Source: Apostichopus japonicus
Taxonomy: Eukaryota > Echinodermata > Holothuroidea > Aspidochirotida > Stichopodidae
Direction: 5' to 3'
Length of the DNA: 64,000 nucleotides
Assembly (NCBI RefSeq): GCF_037975245.1
Contig: NC_092570.1
Location: 18,205,918-18,269,917, forward strand
This document shows, piece after piece, positions 23,142 to 35,030 of the stretch; position 1 is the stretch's first letter, and every line of letters begins with the position of its first letter. The notes beneath the pieces are model-generated. The model was given only the letters and a program-made list of their open reading frames with translations. It had not been told where the DNA came from and made no database searches. The position numbers were made by a program, and so were the translations under genes.

Positions 23142-23165
23142 CTCCTGCAAGCAGGAACTCGCGAA
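23142..23165 (+). repeat. 24-nt shared hairpin motif, copy A
   Basis: CTCCTGCAAGCAGGAACTC then GCGAA matches 52033-52056 at 23 of 24 bases. CCTGC/GCAGG can form a 5-bp stem with an AA loop. Function unknown. Confidence 0.6.
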
Positions 23166-24557
23166 GAATCCTCATTGGCTTATCAAAGCCGCAAGCTGAC
23201 CGAAGTCAGTCTCTTACATTCATATTTAACGTCCATGATTATGAATTGTTAATTGTCAACAACTCTGTAACTGGACGACATACATTAATCTGGGATGAAA
23301 CATTGTTTATTTGATACAATCAATGCGACCAGCATATCGGGGTATTATTGTCATATTACATTTATATGGTGACCCAACAGCTGTTGTTATGTCGGAGGCT
23401 GTCTTCTCTTCTCTCACCAAAAAATGTGCTGCCATAGGCACATACGACCGGCCATGAGAGGGACTTGATGCGTAAGTATAAATTGCATTCCTTTATTAAA
23501 AATAAGAAGAAGAAAGCTAAAACAAATTGAAAGAGTAGAACCGACTCGATGTTGAAAGCCACAGGCGCAAGAATTGATAGTACTGTTATAGTATACGTCA
23601 CAGCATGACCATCACAAACATGCCTGCTCAGAGTAGGCCTTCATAGGTAGGTACCTAGATTATCAACATGGCTGAGTTCCGCGAAACAGTAGCATTCTTC
23701 ACGGGAAAATTTCCTAGTAGCATGGTGGGCTCATAATTGACGCACTTAAGGATTTGATCAACGATATCTATCAAGGAAAAATCCAAATCACTTGACTGTA
23801 TGTGTTTTACATATGTGTAGTTCCTCAGATATGTTATGATCTCAAAATATTTAAGGTTCTGTGCATATGCAACGTACAATTGAGCAGAACTTGAACACAA
23901 AATGTCTGCCGTGTCAAGTTCTTTCATACCCCTAAATTGACACATTCGTTGTAAAGCTAACTGTAGTGTAGGCTATAGTATACATCCATTGACTTTAGAT
24001 GCTGTTTGCTATGCTCTGAGCCTCTAAGCTCAGACTGGTCAGGTTCCAGAGAGCAGTGTTATCATATTGAGGTAATGTTGGTTATTTTTAGGGAGTAAGA
24101 TTTCCAAATGACCAAAAAATGTGCAAAACTGGTGGGAGGGTGTTAAAAGCTTAAAAAATACCACAATTTGGTCAGCAAATAGCTGAAATGGATTCAAACT
24201 CATGAAATATGTCATTCTGCTTGACTGCAAAAAGTTTAGGTGGCCTGCTGTATCGTTGCTAGTAATAATTGAAGGTGCGTCAATTACGGGGGTGCGTCAA
24301 TTATGAAGCCTTTACTATACTAGTCGCATGTGTAAAATTGTCACCGAACTAATTTGATGGGATATTGGGGTCAGGATCTTGTAATTTGTAGTGGCTGAGT
24401 AGTCTATCAATACAAGACCTCGGAATTTTGGCTATTTACTGTTTGATGGTTTACAGTTTTTTCGGAATATTTAGTAGGCCTAAAGAAAGGCAACAATGTT
24501 CTTCAAAGGGTAGCAGTAATGACGATCTTGCTGATTTTGCTACGTGGGTTAGTTCTA

Positions 24558-24835
24558 GGCCGTGGCTATTCTTACGACTAGTCGTAACAATTATTTATAA
24601 ACTATTCTTACGACAAAGGCGAATTCAAGCGCAGTAAAGTAAATAAAGCAACTGCGCATGTAGTAGGGGTAACCCTAACTCTAACCCTAAACCCCAATCC
24701 TAACCGTAACACTAACCCTAACCGGAAATTATTGTTACTCCTGGTCGTAAAAATAGTACTCCTGTCATAAAAATAGCAACTGCGCATGCGTAATCGGAAA
24801 TTATTCTTACAAATCGTCGTAAGAATAGCCACTTT
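24558..24835. mobile_element. MITE with GTGGCTATTCTTACGAC TIRs, telomere-like interior
   Basis: Ends GTGGCTATTCTTACGAC (from 24562) and its reverse complement (to 24832) match exactly. They are flanked by the direct repeat GTTAGTTCTA at 24548-24557 and 24836-24845. A 9-10-base duplication fits Mutator-like elements better than hAT. The left end contains the palindrome TTACGACTAGTCGTAA. The interior 24669-24722 is a degenerate AACCCT array. No transposase is encoded. Confidence 0.85.
24669..24722 (+). repeat. interstitial telomere-like (AACCCT)n tract
   Basis: About nine degenerate AACCCT units, the complement of TTAGGG, lie inside the MITE at 24558-24835. Confidence 0.85.
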
Positions 24836-25253
24836 GTTAGTTCTATCCTTCAGCTATGTGATTTCATCGGGGGTTTGACCAAATTCCGCCATTGTACATG
24901 TAAAGGTCAGGAGTCAAACTGCTCAAAGCAAGGAATAATTTCCTGTAGATTGTGCATGCATTGAGGTTTACTCTATAATTCAGCTGAACAAAGGAATAAT
25001 TTACTAAAATGTTTTAAAAAAATACAAAATTGATGTTCCCTTGTTTCACTGTGGCAATTTTGGCCATTTCCATACATTAAAGTTGCGATTGAAACAGTGG
25101 TTACAATTTGGCTTAAAAAACATGGCAACTATTGCCTAGCAGCGCAGCCACATATGTAAAACACAGTATGTGAATTTAGGGAACACACAAAATTCCTGTA
25201 TTGTACAAAGTAAGTTGGGACCAAATAATATGTTGGTTCAAATTATGAAGCAG

Positions 25254-28246
25254 GGCAATTCCGTAAAGTCGGACGTACATTTCGGACAGTTTGTTGATCC
25301 ATATCTCAATGGCTATATATAGGAGATAACTTTTCATTTGGGTTTTATGGAACATCTACCTTGTACTATTCTTGTATGGAGTTTCATTCCTTGCCAATCT
25401 AAATAAACTACAAAAATACTCAAAAAACCTCCCTGTGACGGACGTACCCAGAGAAAGTGACTTTTTCAGATCGTAATTTTCTTTTGAAAATTTCTGTGAA
25501 TTGGGATGGGATGCAATTTAAAACTACTATACATGTTATGAAGAAGACTCTTAACTACACATATCAGTAAACAAGCAGTTGATACCTATATCACTTCCCT
25601 GCAATATATTCAAAAATTCCTCTGTGACGGACGTACAATTTTTTGTGACGGACGTACACGTGTGAAATTATATAGTAAATGTACGTCCGTCACAAACAAA
25701 AGTGCTACTTGGTATCCCTAAAATTTTAATTTGTGACAGAGCTTCACCCAGAGTTTCCATTGTTGACAGATGTACACAATAATGCAGCTCATTTACTTGT
25801 GGCTAATGGAACAACTTAGGTAAAAGTAATAGCGAAAAGGTTTACCCTCTCACAAAATTTCTATTCTATTGGAAATCTATATTTTACTTTAAGTTTTATG
25901 CAAATCATCAATGGTAAGCTCATTTAAAATTTTGTGTGCATCATTTCAAACAATACAGATGTTAGACCCCTAGGAAGTTGAAGTTCTCTAGTGGGTCAGA
26001 ATGATGGGTCTTTATTAATGGTATGAGCACCAAACCATTTTTCTTTCACTTTTCTTCACACCCTGTTTATTTACTTGACATTTTTTTTATTAAAATAAAT
26101 GTACTGCAAGCTTCTGTATGGATGATATAACAGCACATTTCAGCAAACAAGAAATTCAGAACTTCAGATGTGTGATACATTGTGTTGTATTGCTTCAGGA
26201 GTTCTTAGGCTGTGTTCACATTGGATCCCCTGTTCTTAGTCCTGTGTTGACAATTTAACCGCAAATATGTTTCCAAAATCTCCTATAGTGTTCACACTTG
26301 AACTCATGCTCCAGCTCTGATTTCCCACTCTGAGTCAAAGAAGAGGAAGTTACAATATTTGTATGGTGACTCTCACAAAAGTGCAAATGCACAAAGTGTA
26401 TGGCAAATTTCTAATAAAGATGAGTGTCACTAACTTCTGCATGCAATGTATTGATTCAATATATTGAGGTGAAAGTGGGAGAAAGAAGTCAGTGTTATAA
26501 CACTGTTATAACAAGTGAAGTCAGTGTTATAACCAGGGTGTGCATACTGTACTACAAATAGCTACTGTATTCAGCAGTATTGCTGAATAGCTATGAGAGC
26601 ATTAACTGGCAATAGTTCTTAAATATCTCATGCCAAGATACAGAGATACAGTGGCACACCCTTGGTTAGTATAGCAACTATGAAACATACATGTATAAAG
26701 GTAATACACACAAACACTGTGAAGTTAAGGAAGAACCATCTGGTAACTCTGTCCACCAACATAAAACTATGAGCACATGTGGTTCAAAATTAACTTTTCT
26801 TCCACATAATGATACCTGAAACCCAACACAAAAGGTAATGAACCTAAAGCAAATGTAGAACAAATTACATCAAAACAATAACATGCATACCTGTACTACA
26901 GCATTAACAAAATACTAACAATTGCAATAACAGTTCTTGATGACTCTCAGACAATCTTCTTTCTAAAACTGATTAATTATTTACTAAAAACTAGTTGAAC
27001 ACAGTGTAAAATATACAGTGTGTTGGATATTGAAAGGAAACCTCATGGTCAGAGGGAAGAATAAATGGCAGAACTACAAGAAACAATGTTGTACACAAAT
27101 AAAAAGTTTGTAGCTAATAGTTCCATATATGTCCATGGTTAGTTTGCCTAATAGTGAGTGTAACAGACATGGTGTTATGTAGTTTGTTTGCCTTGATCTC
27201 CGGTCACTTTGGTCCCGAGTCTTCACACTCTGGAACTGATATCCCCCAGAACAGGGGATCAACATGTCGCGGTCTGACCCTGAGAAGGATAGTATTTACA
27301 CTAGGATGTTGATCTCTAGCAGGGGATATGATTCGGTCGGATCCCCTCTGTGTGTTTTCTAATGTGAACAAGGCTTTCAGATGAAAGTGTTATATCAATG
27401 TAGACAATAGATTAGCATACTGAACATGTTGTTCAATACCATGCCATTTCTTTGATATCTTGCCAAGTGCTAATTCCAATAACACAAATATATGCTAGTT
27501 GACACTGAAGTATGCAATGTTTGCATACCACTACATTTATGCTAATGAAGCAACCACAAAACTACCTAATATCTGTGTTAATGACTAAATGGGTTTGATA
27601 ATTAAATTCAGAGGTACTGTAGTGATAAACATGTTAAAATACATTGTTTATCTAAACAAAAATAATGTGACGGACGTACGCGTGACGGACGTACGTGACG
27701 GACGTACGAAAATACGTACGTCTGTCACAGCATTTTCTGAAAAAATAAAATCCTAGGGATTAAAGGCACATTATGTAGTTATTGAGTGTTCAAGATGTGC
27801 ATTGAATTGTAGATGTCTTGAAATCTGGGTACCTCCTTCTGTATGAAATTTTAAAAAATGTGATTTTTCTGTGACGGACGTACACATGACAATTTACATT
27901 TGTAAAAGAAGTTATTCTCAGAAAACTGAAAATCCCTGCAACTTTATCTGTTTGTCAACTGAATCTATATATTATATCACTTCAGCAAATCTAAGAATAT
28001 TTATTCCTCTGAAGATACACAGGCAAAAATAGGTATTTTGTTTTTGGGAAATTTTTGTGAAGCAAATTTGAGATTTTTTCGGTTGACTAATACACACCTT
28101 AATCTGCCTGAAAACAATGTGTTCTGTGAAAATTAGCTAAATATTATGAAACTTCAGAGTTTTAGCTTTCATCTGATACCCTACATGTAATGATTCAACG
28201 TTTTTTAAGTTTTGGTGAAAAGGTTTACTAGTTTACGGAACTGCCC
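25254..28246. mobile_element. ~3-kb non-autonomous DNA transposon with repeated 14-mer
   Basis: The left end GGGCAATTCCGTAAA and the reverse complement of the right end, GGGCAGTTCCGTAAA, form a TIR with one mismatch. AGCA flanks both ends as a possible 4-bp target duplication. Copies of TGTGACGGACGTAC cluster near both ends in both orientations. Left copies are at 25434, 25623, 25644 and inverted 25681, with a partial at 25268. Right copies are at 27666, 27681, 27694, inverted 27716 and 27870. Subterminal arrays like this are typical of transposase-binding sites. No transposase frame was found; the longest frames are about 60 residues. Confidence 0.78.
26207..27374. mobile_element. possible nested element with TGTTCACATT ends
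   Basis: GGCTGTGTTCACATT near 26210 and AATGTGAACAAGGC near 27361 are imperfect inverted repeats within the larger element. GGATCCCC is found inside both ends. No clear target duplication was found. Confidence 0.4.
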
Positions 28247-29859
28247 AGCATTTAAGACTCTGAACTGGCACAGTTTACTCACTGCTGAATGAATCTCTAT
28301 ATCTAGAATATGTTACCAACATGCACATCTACAGTCATAGTTTGACAAAATTATGACAAAACTCTGGGCAGTGCCAGCATCTTCACAAGAAATGGTGCAC
28401 TATTATGACACTATCTACTTAAAGAGCAGAATGAATCCAGAATTCACTTGAATGATCTTAAATGATTTCAATTACTATCCTTTGTTTAATTGCAAATCTA
28501 ACAAGTTCAACAAAATAATTATTGAATTAATTTTTTGGGCATATTTCTTTCATTTTTAACATCAGACACTGTAAACAAATAACACTGGTCTAGCAGATGT
28601 AAGATTTATAAGTAATCTAACACAAAGGAAGTTATTTTGAACGTGATGTAGCTCTGAAAAACTTATGTCACATTGGGACAAAAGTGTTTCATAATTTAAG
28701 TCCTGCATTGTAATACATAGTTCTACATAACTACACTAAATGTCAGTGGATTTCTCCATTGCCAGTAGGTAAAAAAGGCTCTTGAATTTGTCTGTCTGTA
28801 GACATCAAGAACAAAAATGTGTGATAAGTTGGGTAACAATCATCATGTCTAAAGGTTACAACATTTAAAAATCTGCCGTTTAGTAAGACTTGGCACAGGT
28901 CTTGACTTTTTTTCGCCACTGGCCACTTCTGCACCTATAAAAGTTATTAGTTTTGGAACTACTTGGCCTGTGTGTTACATAATCAATTCTCCAAGCCCTT
29001 TCAAGGAAACCGGCATGGAAAAGCCACTTCCTCAGCTCAAATTAACAGCCAGTTACGAAAGCTAATTAAAATGCCTGGGACAGGTAAACTGTCATGGCAG
29101 TGGTATTAAAGGGCCATTTTCAAATGCTAATCTCCATACATAACATAGCCAGTATTACTGTTGCTTATCTGTAAGTGATGTGTGCAAGGAAATGCCATTG
29201 GGAAGTCAGGAACTTGATGATAGCCAGTAGATATTTTAAGCATTCATTATGGCAAAAATTGCAAAATTCTTGGCCTGACTACAGTAGCTGCATGCCATAA
29301 CTCAATGCAAAATTAGTTGGACTTGGCTTGGGATATTCACTAGACATTCAACTTATTTTCAAATGTTAATGATTCAAAACTCCTTTATAGCTGATCTGCA
29401 GAAAATCAAATCCAAAACACGATTATCTGTCATTTTGGTAAAAAACATTTTTGCCGACAAAACATGGCTAATCCTGCCAATTTGGTTAGGCTTCACTGTG
29501 CCATGTATACACACTAACAATGGATGGATAGTATAAGGTTTGTTAACAGAAAAAAATATTTCGTGTAAAGAATACCAATACACTTAATTTGGCCAAGTAG
29601 GTCCACTTTATTTAGTGACGCATTTTGTACATGCTATCAGTTATAATTTGAAAAATATACAAAATGTATTAGAGAAATGTTTGCTGTCATTCACTGCCAT
29701 TATTTTTTCAAAGAGTTTTCATATTGTCACTTGCCAAAGGTTGCAAGTGGAAGATATTAATTTTAAATGACTCTGTGACATGTTTTATGTTGCTCATCAC
29801 ATTCTGTTGATGGAAAAATTTAACTTTCATACTGCACAGAAAAACAACTTTGGGGACAA

Positions 29860-30145
29860 ATATATTTTTAGCCACTTGAGTCTGGGCCAAATATTTTGGG
29901 GACCATTTATGGGCAAACATTTTATCGAGCCCAATTTTTTTGGGAGGGACCAAAATTTAAAAATTGCAACATCTCCACAACCTTAATTCAGATTATATCC
30001 AAACTTGGAATACAGTTGTTGGTTAATAGCTTGGTACATGTGGGCATAAATATTATGATATTGGGGAATGACATACAACAGTGCTTTAATATTCCACTTG
30101 AATAATATTAAGCAAGGCACTATGGTTCCTTGGGCTCTTGTTAAA
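29860..30145 (+). repeat. dispersed repeat, copy of 20741-21390 family
   Basis: It shares the GGGACCATTT / CCAAACTTGG / ATACAGTTGTTGGTTAAT order with the earlier copy. It ends near GGTTCCTTGGGCTCTTGTT, a family 3' edge. Confidence 0.6.
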
Positions 30146-32297
30146 AAATTATTTCACCTAATATTCCCTCAATGGAATGAATAAAACTTGTTGTTCAAAA
30201 TTGACAAGAATCAAAAAAATAAATTCTCATATTTTCTTTTAAGGGATGCTGGATTCAGAGTAGACCCAACAACAATTTTAGCATCAACTTTGAAGGGCTG
30301 GGTATATCCACATTATATTTGTGTTTAGTTTTCCAACTGATTCTTTACAGTTGTGGCTTCATGTATGACACTGTGCGCTACAATAGTTCTTGGTGGTTGA
30401 TATGGCGTAGATTGCCATATATATGTGTTTCATTCTGTCGAAAATAAACAGTATTTAATAGTTATTCCTAACCCTTCAAAGGAAGATCTCTATGTGAAAC
30501 GTCACCCCCTTCTTTACCGTAAAGAAAGTGATGGATTGTTTCAATTTCCAACATCCAGTAAATCCAGCTGGAATTCGGGCAGGATTAAAAGTTCCAAATC
30601 CTCTGCATCCCTAGCATTGTCAGACTGTTGCTTTCCATAACTAATCCTTGCACCAATACACTGTACCATAGAAGTACCATAATAATGCTGAACTGGGCAT
30701 TAGGACAGGGGATAAGGGAAGGGGATATAAAAGGAAAGGAATGGGATATGGGGAGACCTGAAGGAAAAAAGAATTGAAGAAGAAGTGAAGGAAGGATTTA
30801 CTGCAGTACTCTCTTACCGGATCTGATCTGGGCTGCAGGTCATTGCCACCTTCCTTCTGATACTATATGCTCTCCAATATATCTAGTTTGCAACAATTTA
30901 TAACAGATCTGACCCGGGCTGCAGGTCATTGCCCCCTTCTGATACGTTATGCTCTGTGTATATATATCCGATTTTCCAAAACTTTCGCTAATCCAGCAGA
31001 AATCAGTAGTCCCATTGACTTCACTGCCATGCTGACACACTGCTCTATTCTTCTTAATTCCTGCTACTCCTTGTCACTTTCGGTGATCATGCACTGAAGA
31101 AGAGCTAGTTTTGCTCGGAAGCTCTGCAAAAACCAAACATTGGCTGTTTTACCTCCAAACATTTTTTTTACCAAATTTCATTTTTTATCTCACTGGAGAT
31201 CTAAACTTTCTCTAAATGCTCATGTATTTATATATATATGTATATATATATTATGTATATTATATGGATATTATATGGATATGTATATATGTATAGTGTT
31301 CCACTAGTCTAAACTAGTCTCAATATGTATATATATGCAGAGATGTACAGTATATTTGTGTTGGTACCCAGTGACTGAAGTTTCTTTTCATGGAGAGGAT
31401 AAAGGATTATGTATAGGGACACTGCTTGAAATATTGTTTCGATGACACAGATGTTATCCTGTGTTAGCACATTCCATGTCTACACATCAATACTGCATAC
31501 AGTATGTTAATGTTGTAATGAATGATGAACTGGGGAGAAGGACGAGACTACGAGAGAGGAAAGGGAGATGAAAGGGAAAATTAAGAGAGGCTGCTTGAAG
31601 TGCTGGTTGTTTAATTTTCACAGAGTTCTCTATCCAACATTGATGTATTAAAGCATGGTCTCAGATCAATATTTCTTATACAGTAAGTGTCCAATGCTGA
31701 CAGTTGTGGGTCAAGTTGTTGCTTCAATAACCTCCTGGCTGATTCATTAATTTGTTCCAATTAGGTAAAGCAGGAAACGTGGACTTTGTGATGTCAGCAT
31801 TGTATAACACTGATAGGCTATAGGATAGGAGGTTGTATAGTACTGACATTGCTAAACCTCTCTCAGATAAAAAACCTGCCAGGGTAGAGTTAACTGATCC
31901 ATGTTATACATATTGTTATTAGGACTATGTAGTATATTGGGGGCAGGCACTGAAGCGATAATTAATTAATCTAGGCTTCGACCTTTAAGAATCCGCGTAG
32001 TGTAATTGCAACAAGATGATATATATAGCTTTATTATTATTCAGGAAGTAGATGCCAGCTGTGGTTAGATCATCTCATAGTTAACAGTCATTTTGTCATA
32101 CCTACTTGCGTGCATGTATAGTACAGTAGGAGTCTTGACTAACAATTGTCTGTAACCGAGCACTGTCTGCATAAAATTAGTTAAAGACTTGGTTCTTTTC
32201 CATCATTTATTTTACAATTTCTTTACTAAATTCCATTAGGAGGACACTTCATTAGCATTACTCTTCTAAAATTCTTGTCAATTTAAAAAAAAGAAAG
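30146..32297. other. intergenic, no gene seen
   Basis: Contains a short duplicated block (GGGCTGCAGGTCATTGCC at about 30831 and 30918) and a TA-rich tract near 31230-31300. No supported coding region. Confidence 0.5.
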
Positions 32298-32459
32298 TGT
32301 GTTCGATACCCAGCCGGGTCATGGTAAGGTCGATTTTCATCCAAGAGCAATCTACGGTTTTCCCATCTGAAATGACTTTCTAAATTGAAAAGAGTCCAAA
32401 TTTGAGTTACAATGTTGAATTGGAACCCACCGGACGTAATAGTTATAATCCATGTACGG
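32298..32459 (+). mobile_element. 5'-truncated tRNA-type SINE (family of 39049)
   Basis: Starts at the B-box part (GTTCGATACCCAGCCGGGTC) and continues with the same body as 39049-39270 (CATCCAAGAGCAATC, GGTTTTCCCATCTGAAATGA). The A box is missing. Confidence 0.8.
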
Positions 32460-33345
32460 ACTTACAGGTGTCTCCCACATTTTTGGTCGCTTAAGCATCG
32501 TAAAAAATTAACTGCCGATCATTATCATTATTATTGGAGTTCAAAGTCACATTCAATATGAAATTGCATCCGTTTTGTCTGATGTATGACCAAACTGCTA
32601 AATTTACTCCTAATAATGAGAAAAACCTCCGACATATTTATATCATCCGTTCAATTTCCTTCCTGTTCTTGTCTCGTATTTTTTTTATGTTTTTAGCAGC
32701 CTTTGTGAATCACATTTGGATCAACCTGACCTCAGACATTGTATATTAGTTTTGCCATTTTTCTGTCTGTGTTCTCCTTGTTAAAAGCTCATTTGTTTTA
32801 CATGATAAAATCTTATCAAAAGAGCTCAGGCCAGAGACTGTAGCAAAAGCTGTGCAACTTTGCATGCTTTTACTGTCCTTCTGATGGCCCTAAGGAAACA
32901 TTTAACTATATTTAAAACAAAATGTCACACCTCTCAGGCAAAGGAAGAAATTATGAAAGCAACAGGACATATAGAGGCTGAGAAAATTGTAACGAATCAT
33001 TAATTAGTGCTCTAGTGCAAAGAAGTTGAGCTGTGGGTCTAATGACTGAGATTTATAAAAGTTGGTCATTTGAATCCTAATTTTTTTTTCAAATGTTTTT
33101 GAATTTCTTCATACAGTACATGAATATTCTACAAACCACTTGCATTGGAAATGGTGTGAAGTGATAGTAAAATGCCCAAAATATTAATCTTAAATTTACA
33201 AAACTTTCGATTTGAGGTTCTTGCTGCTTCTGTTGTTCTTGATTCGTAGGGAATCCTTCAGCAATCATTTTGAAGTTCTTGTTTTCTTTATTCTTTTTGA
33301 ATTAATGTTTGGAAAAAATAATGACAAGCAGGATGAAGGTATTAA

Positions 33346-33711
33346 AGGCATTGAAGACTCACCCAAACCGCATGCGGCCATCTGAAAAAGTTAACTTTCC
33401 GTTGCTTGCAAGTGACGTTTTGTTTGTGTCGCTACAAAATGCAGACAGTACATTAATGAAACGTGAAACCTTGTTATCTTTAGCTGGACCTGAAATGTCC
33501 ATCGCTGTATTGTTTGTACACTGTGCTGTGGGTATTGACCGCAGCTCTATGTGCTGACTGTACACTAGTGTCTAATTACCGATGGTAGCGAGCTGTGTGT
33601 GTGTATTTTCTGGGATCTATGGTGGTTTCTAACACTTCTGTTACACCTCATTCGAAACTAGGTCAGATTACCGGCATTAGACGTTTCTTTTTGCACGAGT
33701 CTTCACACCCC
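33346..33711 (+). mobile_element. piggyBac-like MITE, copy 1
   Basis: TTAA is found at 33342-33345 and 33712-33715. Inner ends TTGAAGACTC and GAGTCTTCA are inverted repeats. The sequence matches 54383-54733 (minus strand) along its whole length. The 82-residue open frame at 33309-33557 belongs to the element and is partly conserved between copies, but resembles no known protein. Confidence 0.7.
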
Positions 33712-33878
33712 TTAACAAAGTTGAACTCTCCATAACAAAAATAATAAAATATATAATTTTTTTCCCCGGAAAAAATGAAATACAAAGTTTTCACCAGAGG
33801 CGATCATCCATATTAAACGTTCAATTCTGATACTTTGAAATACTTTAAAATACAATCCAGCTTTAACATACTGTATAC

Positions 33879-34259
33879 TAGGAGTAGGCAACCTTTTTTG
33901 AATGAATGGGCCATATATACTGTATATAAGGAGTGAAAAATTGACTGGGCCTCACCTAACCAACGACCTGCTGTTGATTTCAAACCTTTGATTCCGAGGA
34001 CTTTCAAGCAATAGGTTTGTGTAATTAATCTGTATTCACAAAAACATAATGTCAATACAGTACAGCTGATAATTAATGGGGATAAAAGGCCTACCTGACG
34101 GCATCATTTGTGCCAGTAAATTCTAAGTAGCTAGCTCGTTTTTGTGATGATGTAAAATAGATTGATTTTTTTTTCTTTTTCTTGAGACATCTCACAGGCC
34201 GCAAAAAAAATCACTGGCGGGCCTCATGTGGCCTGCGGGCCCTAGGTTGCCCACCCCAG
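33879..34259. mobile_element. hAT-type MITE
   Basis: The left end CTAGGAGTAGGCAACCTTTT and the right end with complement CTGGGGTGGGCAACCT match the widespread hAT terminal motif. The internal text GGCCTCATGTGGCCTGCGGG is also typical of hAT ends. The target duplication is not clean. Confidence 0.65.
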
Positions 34260-34861
34260 CTACAGTATATATACAGTTTGTAGGCCTACTACTGTACTGC
34301 TACAGTACAACTCTGCATCAATAGACTCATTAGATTTGGACTCTCACACAAAGTAGGAACCTGGACAGTGTATCGATCCGGTAGCTGACGTTGGCACACA
34401 AAGCACAGACAAATGTTTTAATACCATGTCTAAATACAGATCATATTAAGGAAAATTAACGAGTTAAATCGGACTCTAATTAATAAGTGGCTCCTTTAAT
34501 ATGTATTGGAAGACTGTATTGTAAGCCTTCTAGTATATCATAGAGCTGACATGGGATGAACCCGTGTGGTGAAGGATGTTGACATGTGGTCGCATTGTTC
34601 CTGTATGTTGGTATGTTGAAATATTTATGAATATTGATGTAATCATGCGTATCCTCTTTCTCTGTCTTGTTGTGGTAACTATGTCAAACAAATGAAGTGA
34701 ATCACGATTTGCTGACTATGTCAGACAAATAAGTCTTTATAGCTTGTAAGAATGGTAATATTTTGATCACTATGTACTTGTATAATGGATATGTTAGTAA
34801 TGAAAGGATGTTTAAAATTCTATTCTGTAAAATCCTTATGAGTGAAGACATGGTTGATGCC

Positions 34862-35030
34862 TACAAGAGATTTCTACAAATCTTTTCTGGTTCTCATTGA
34901 ATTGTTGGACAAATTAAACTCACTTGCTCTACAATTAGTCAGATAGTTACATTATTTTTTATTTTTGAGCACATTGTATGGCAAGGAATCACAAAGCTAA
35001 AGGTGGCTTTCTAGTTTATTTATGAATTAC
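34862..35030 (+). repeat. dispersed repeat, copy related to 18290-18445
   Basis: Same word order as the copy in the last RhoGEF intron. It is non-coding. Confidence 0.55.

Noticed and set aside
23655-23945. 96-codon minus-strand frame
   Set aside because: No family resemblance and no splice context. It lies near TIR-like and ATTGACGCAC repeats, so it is probably transposon-derived noise.
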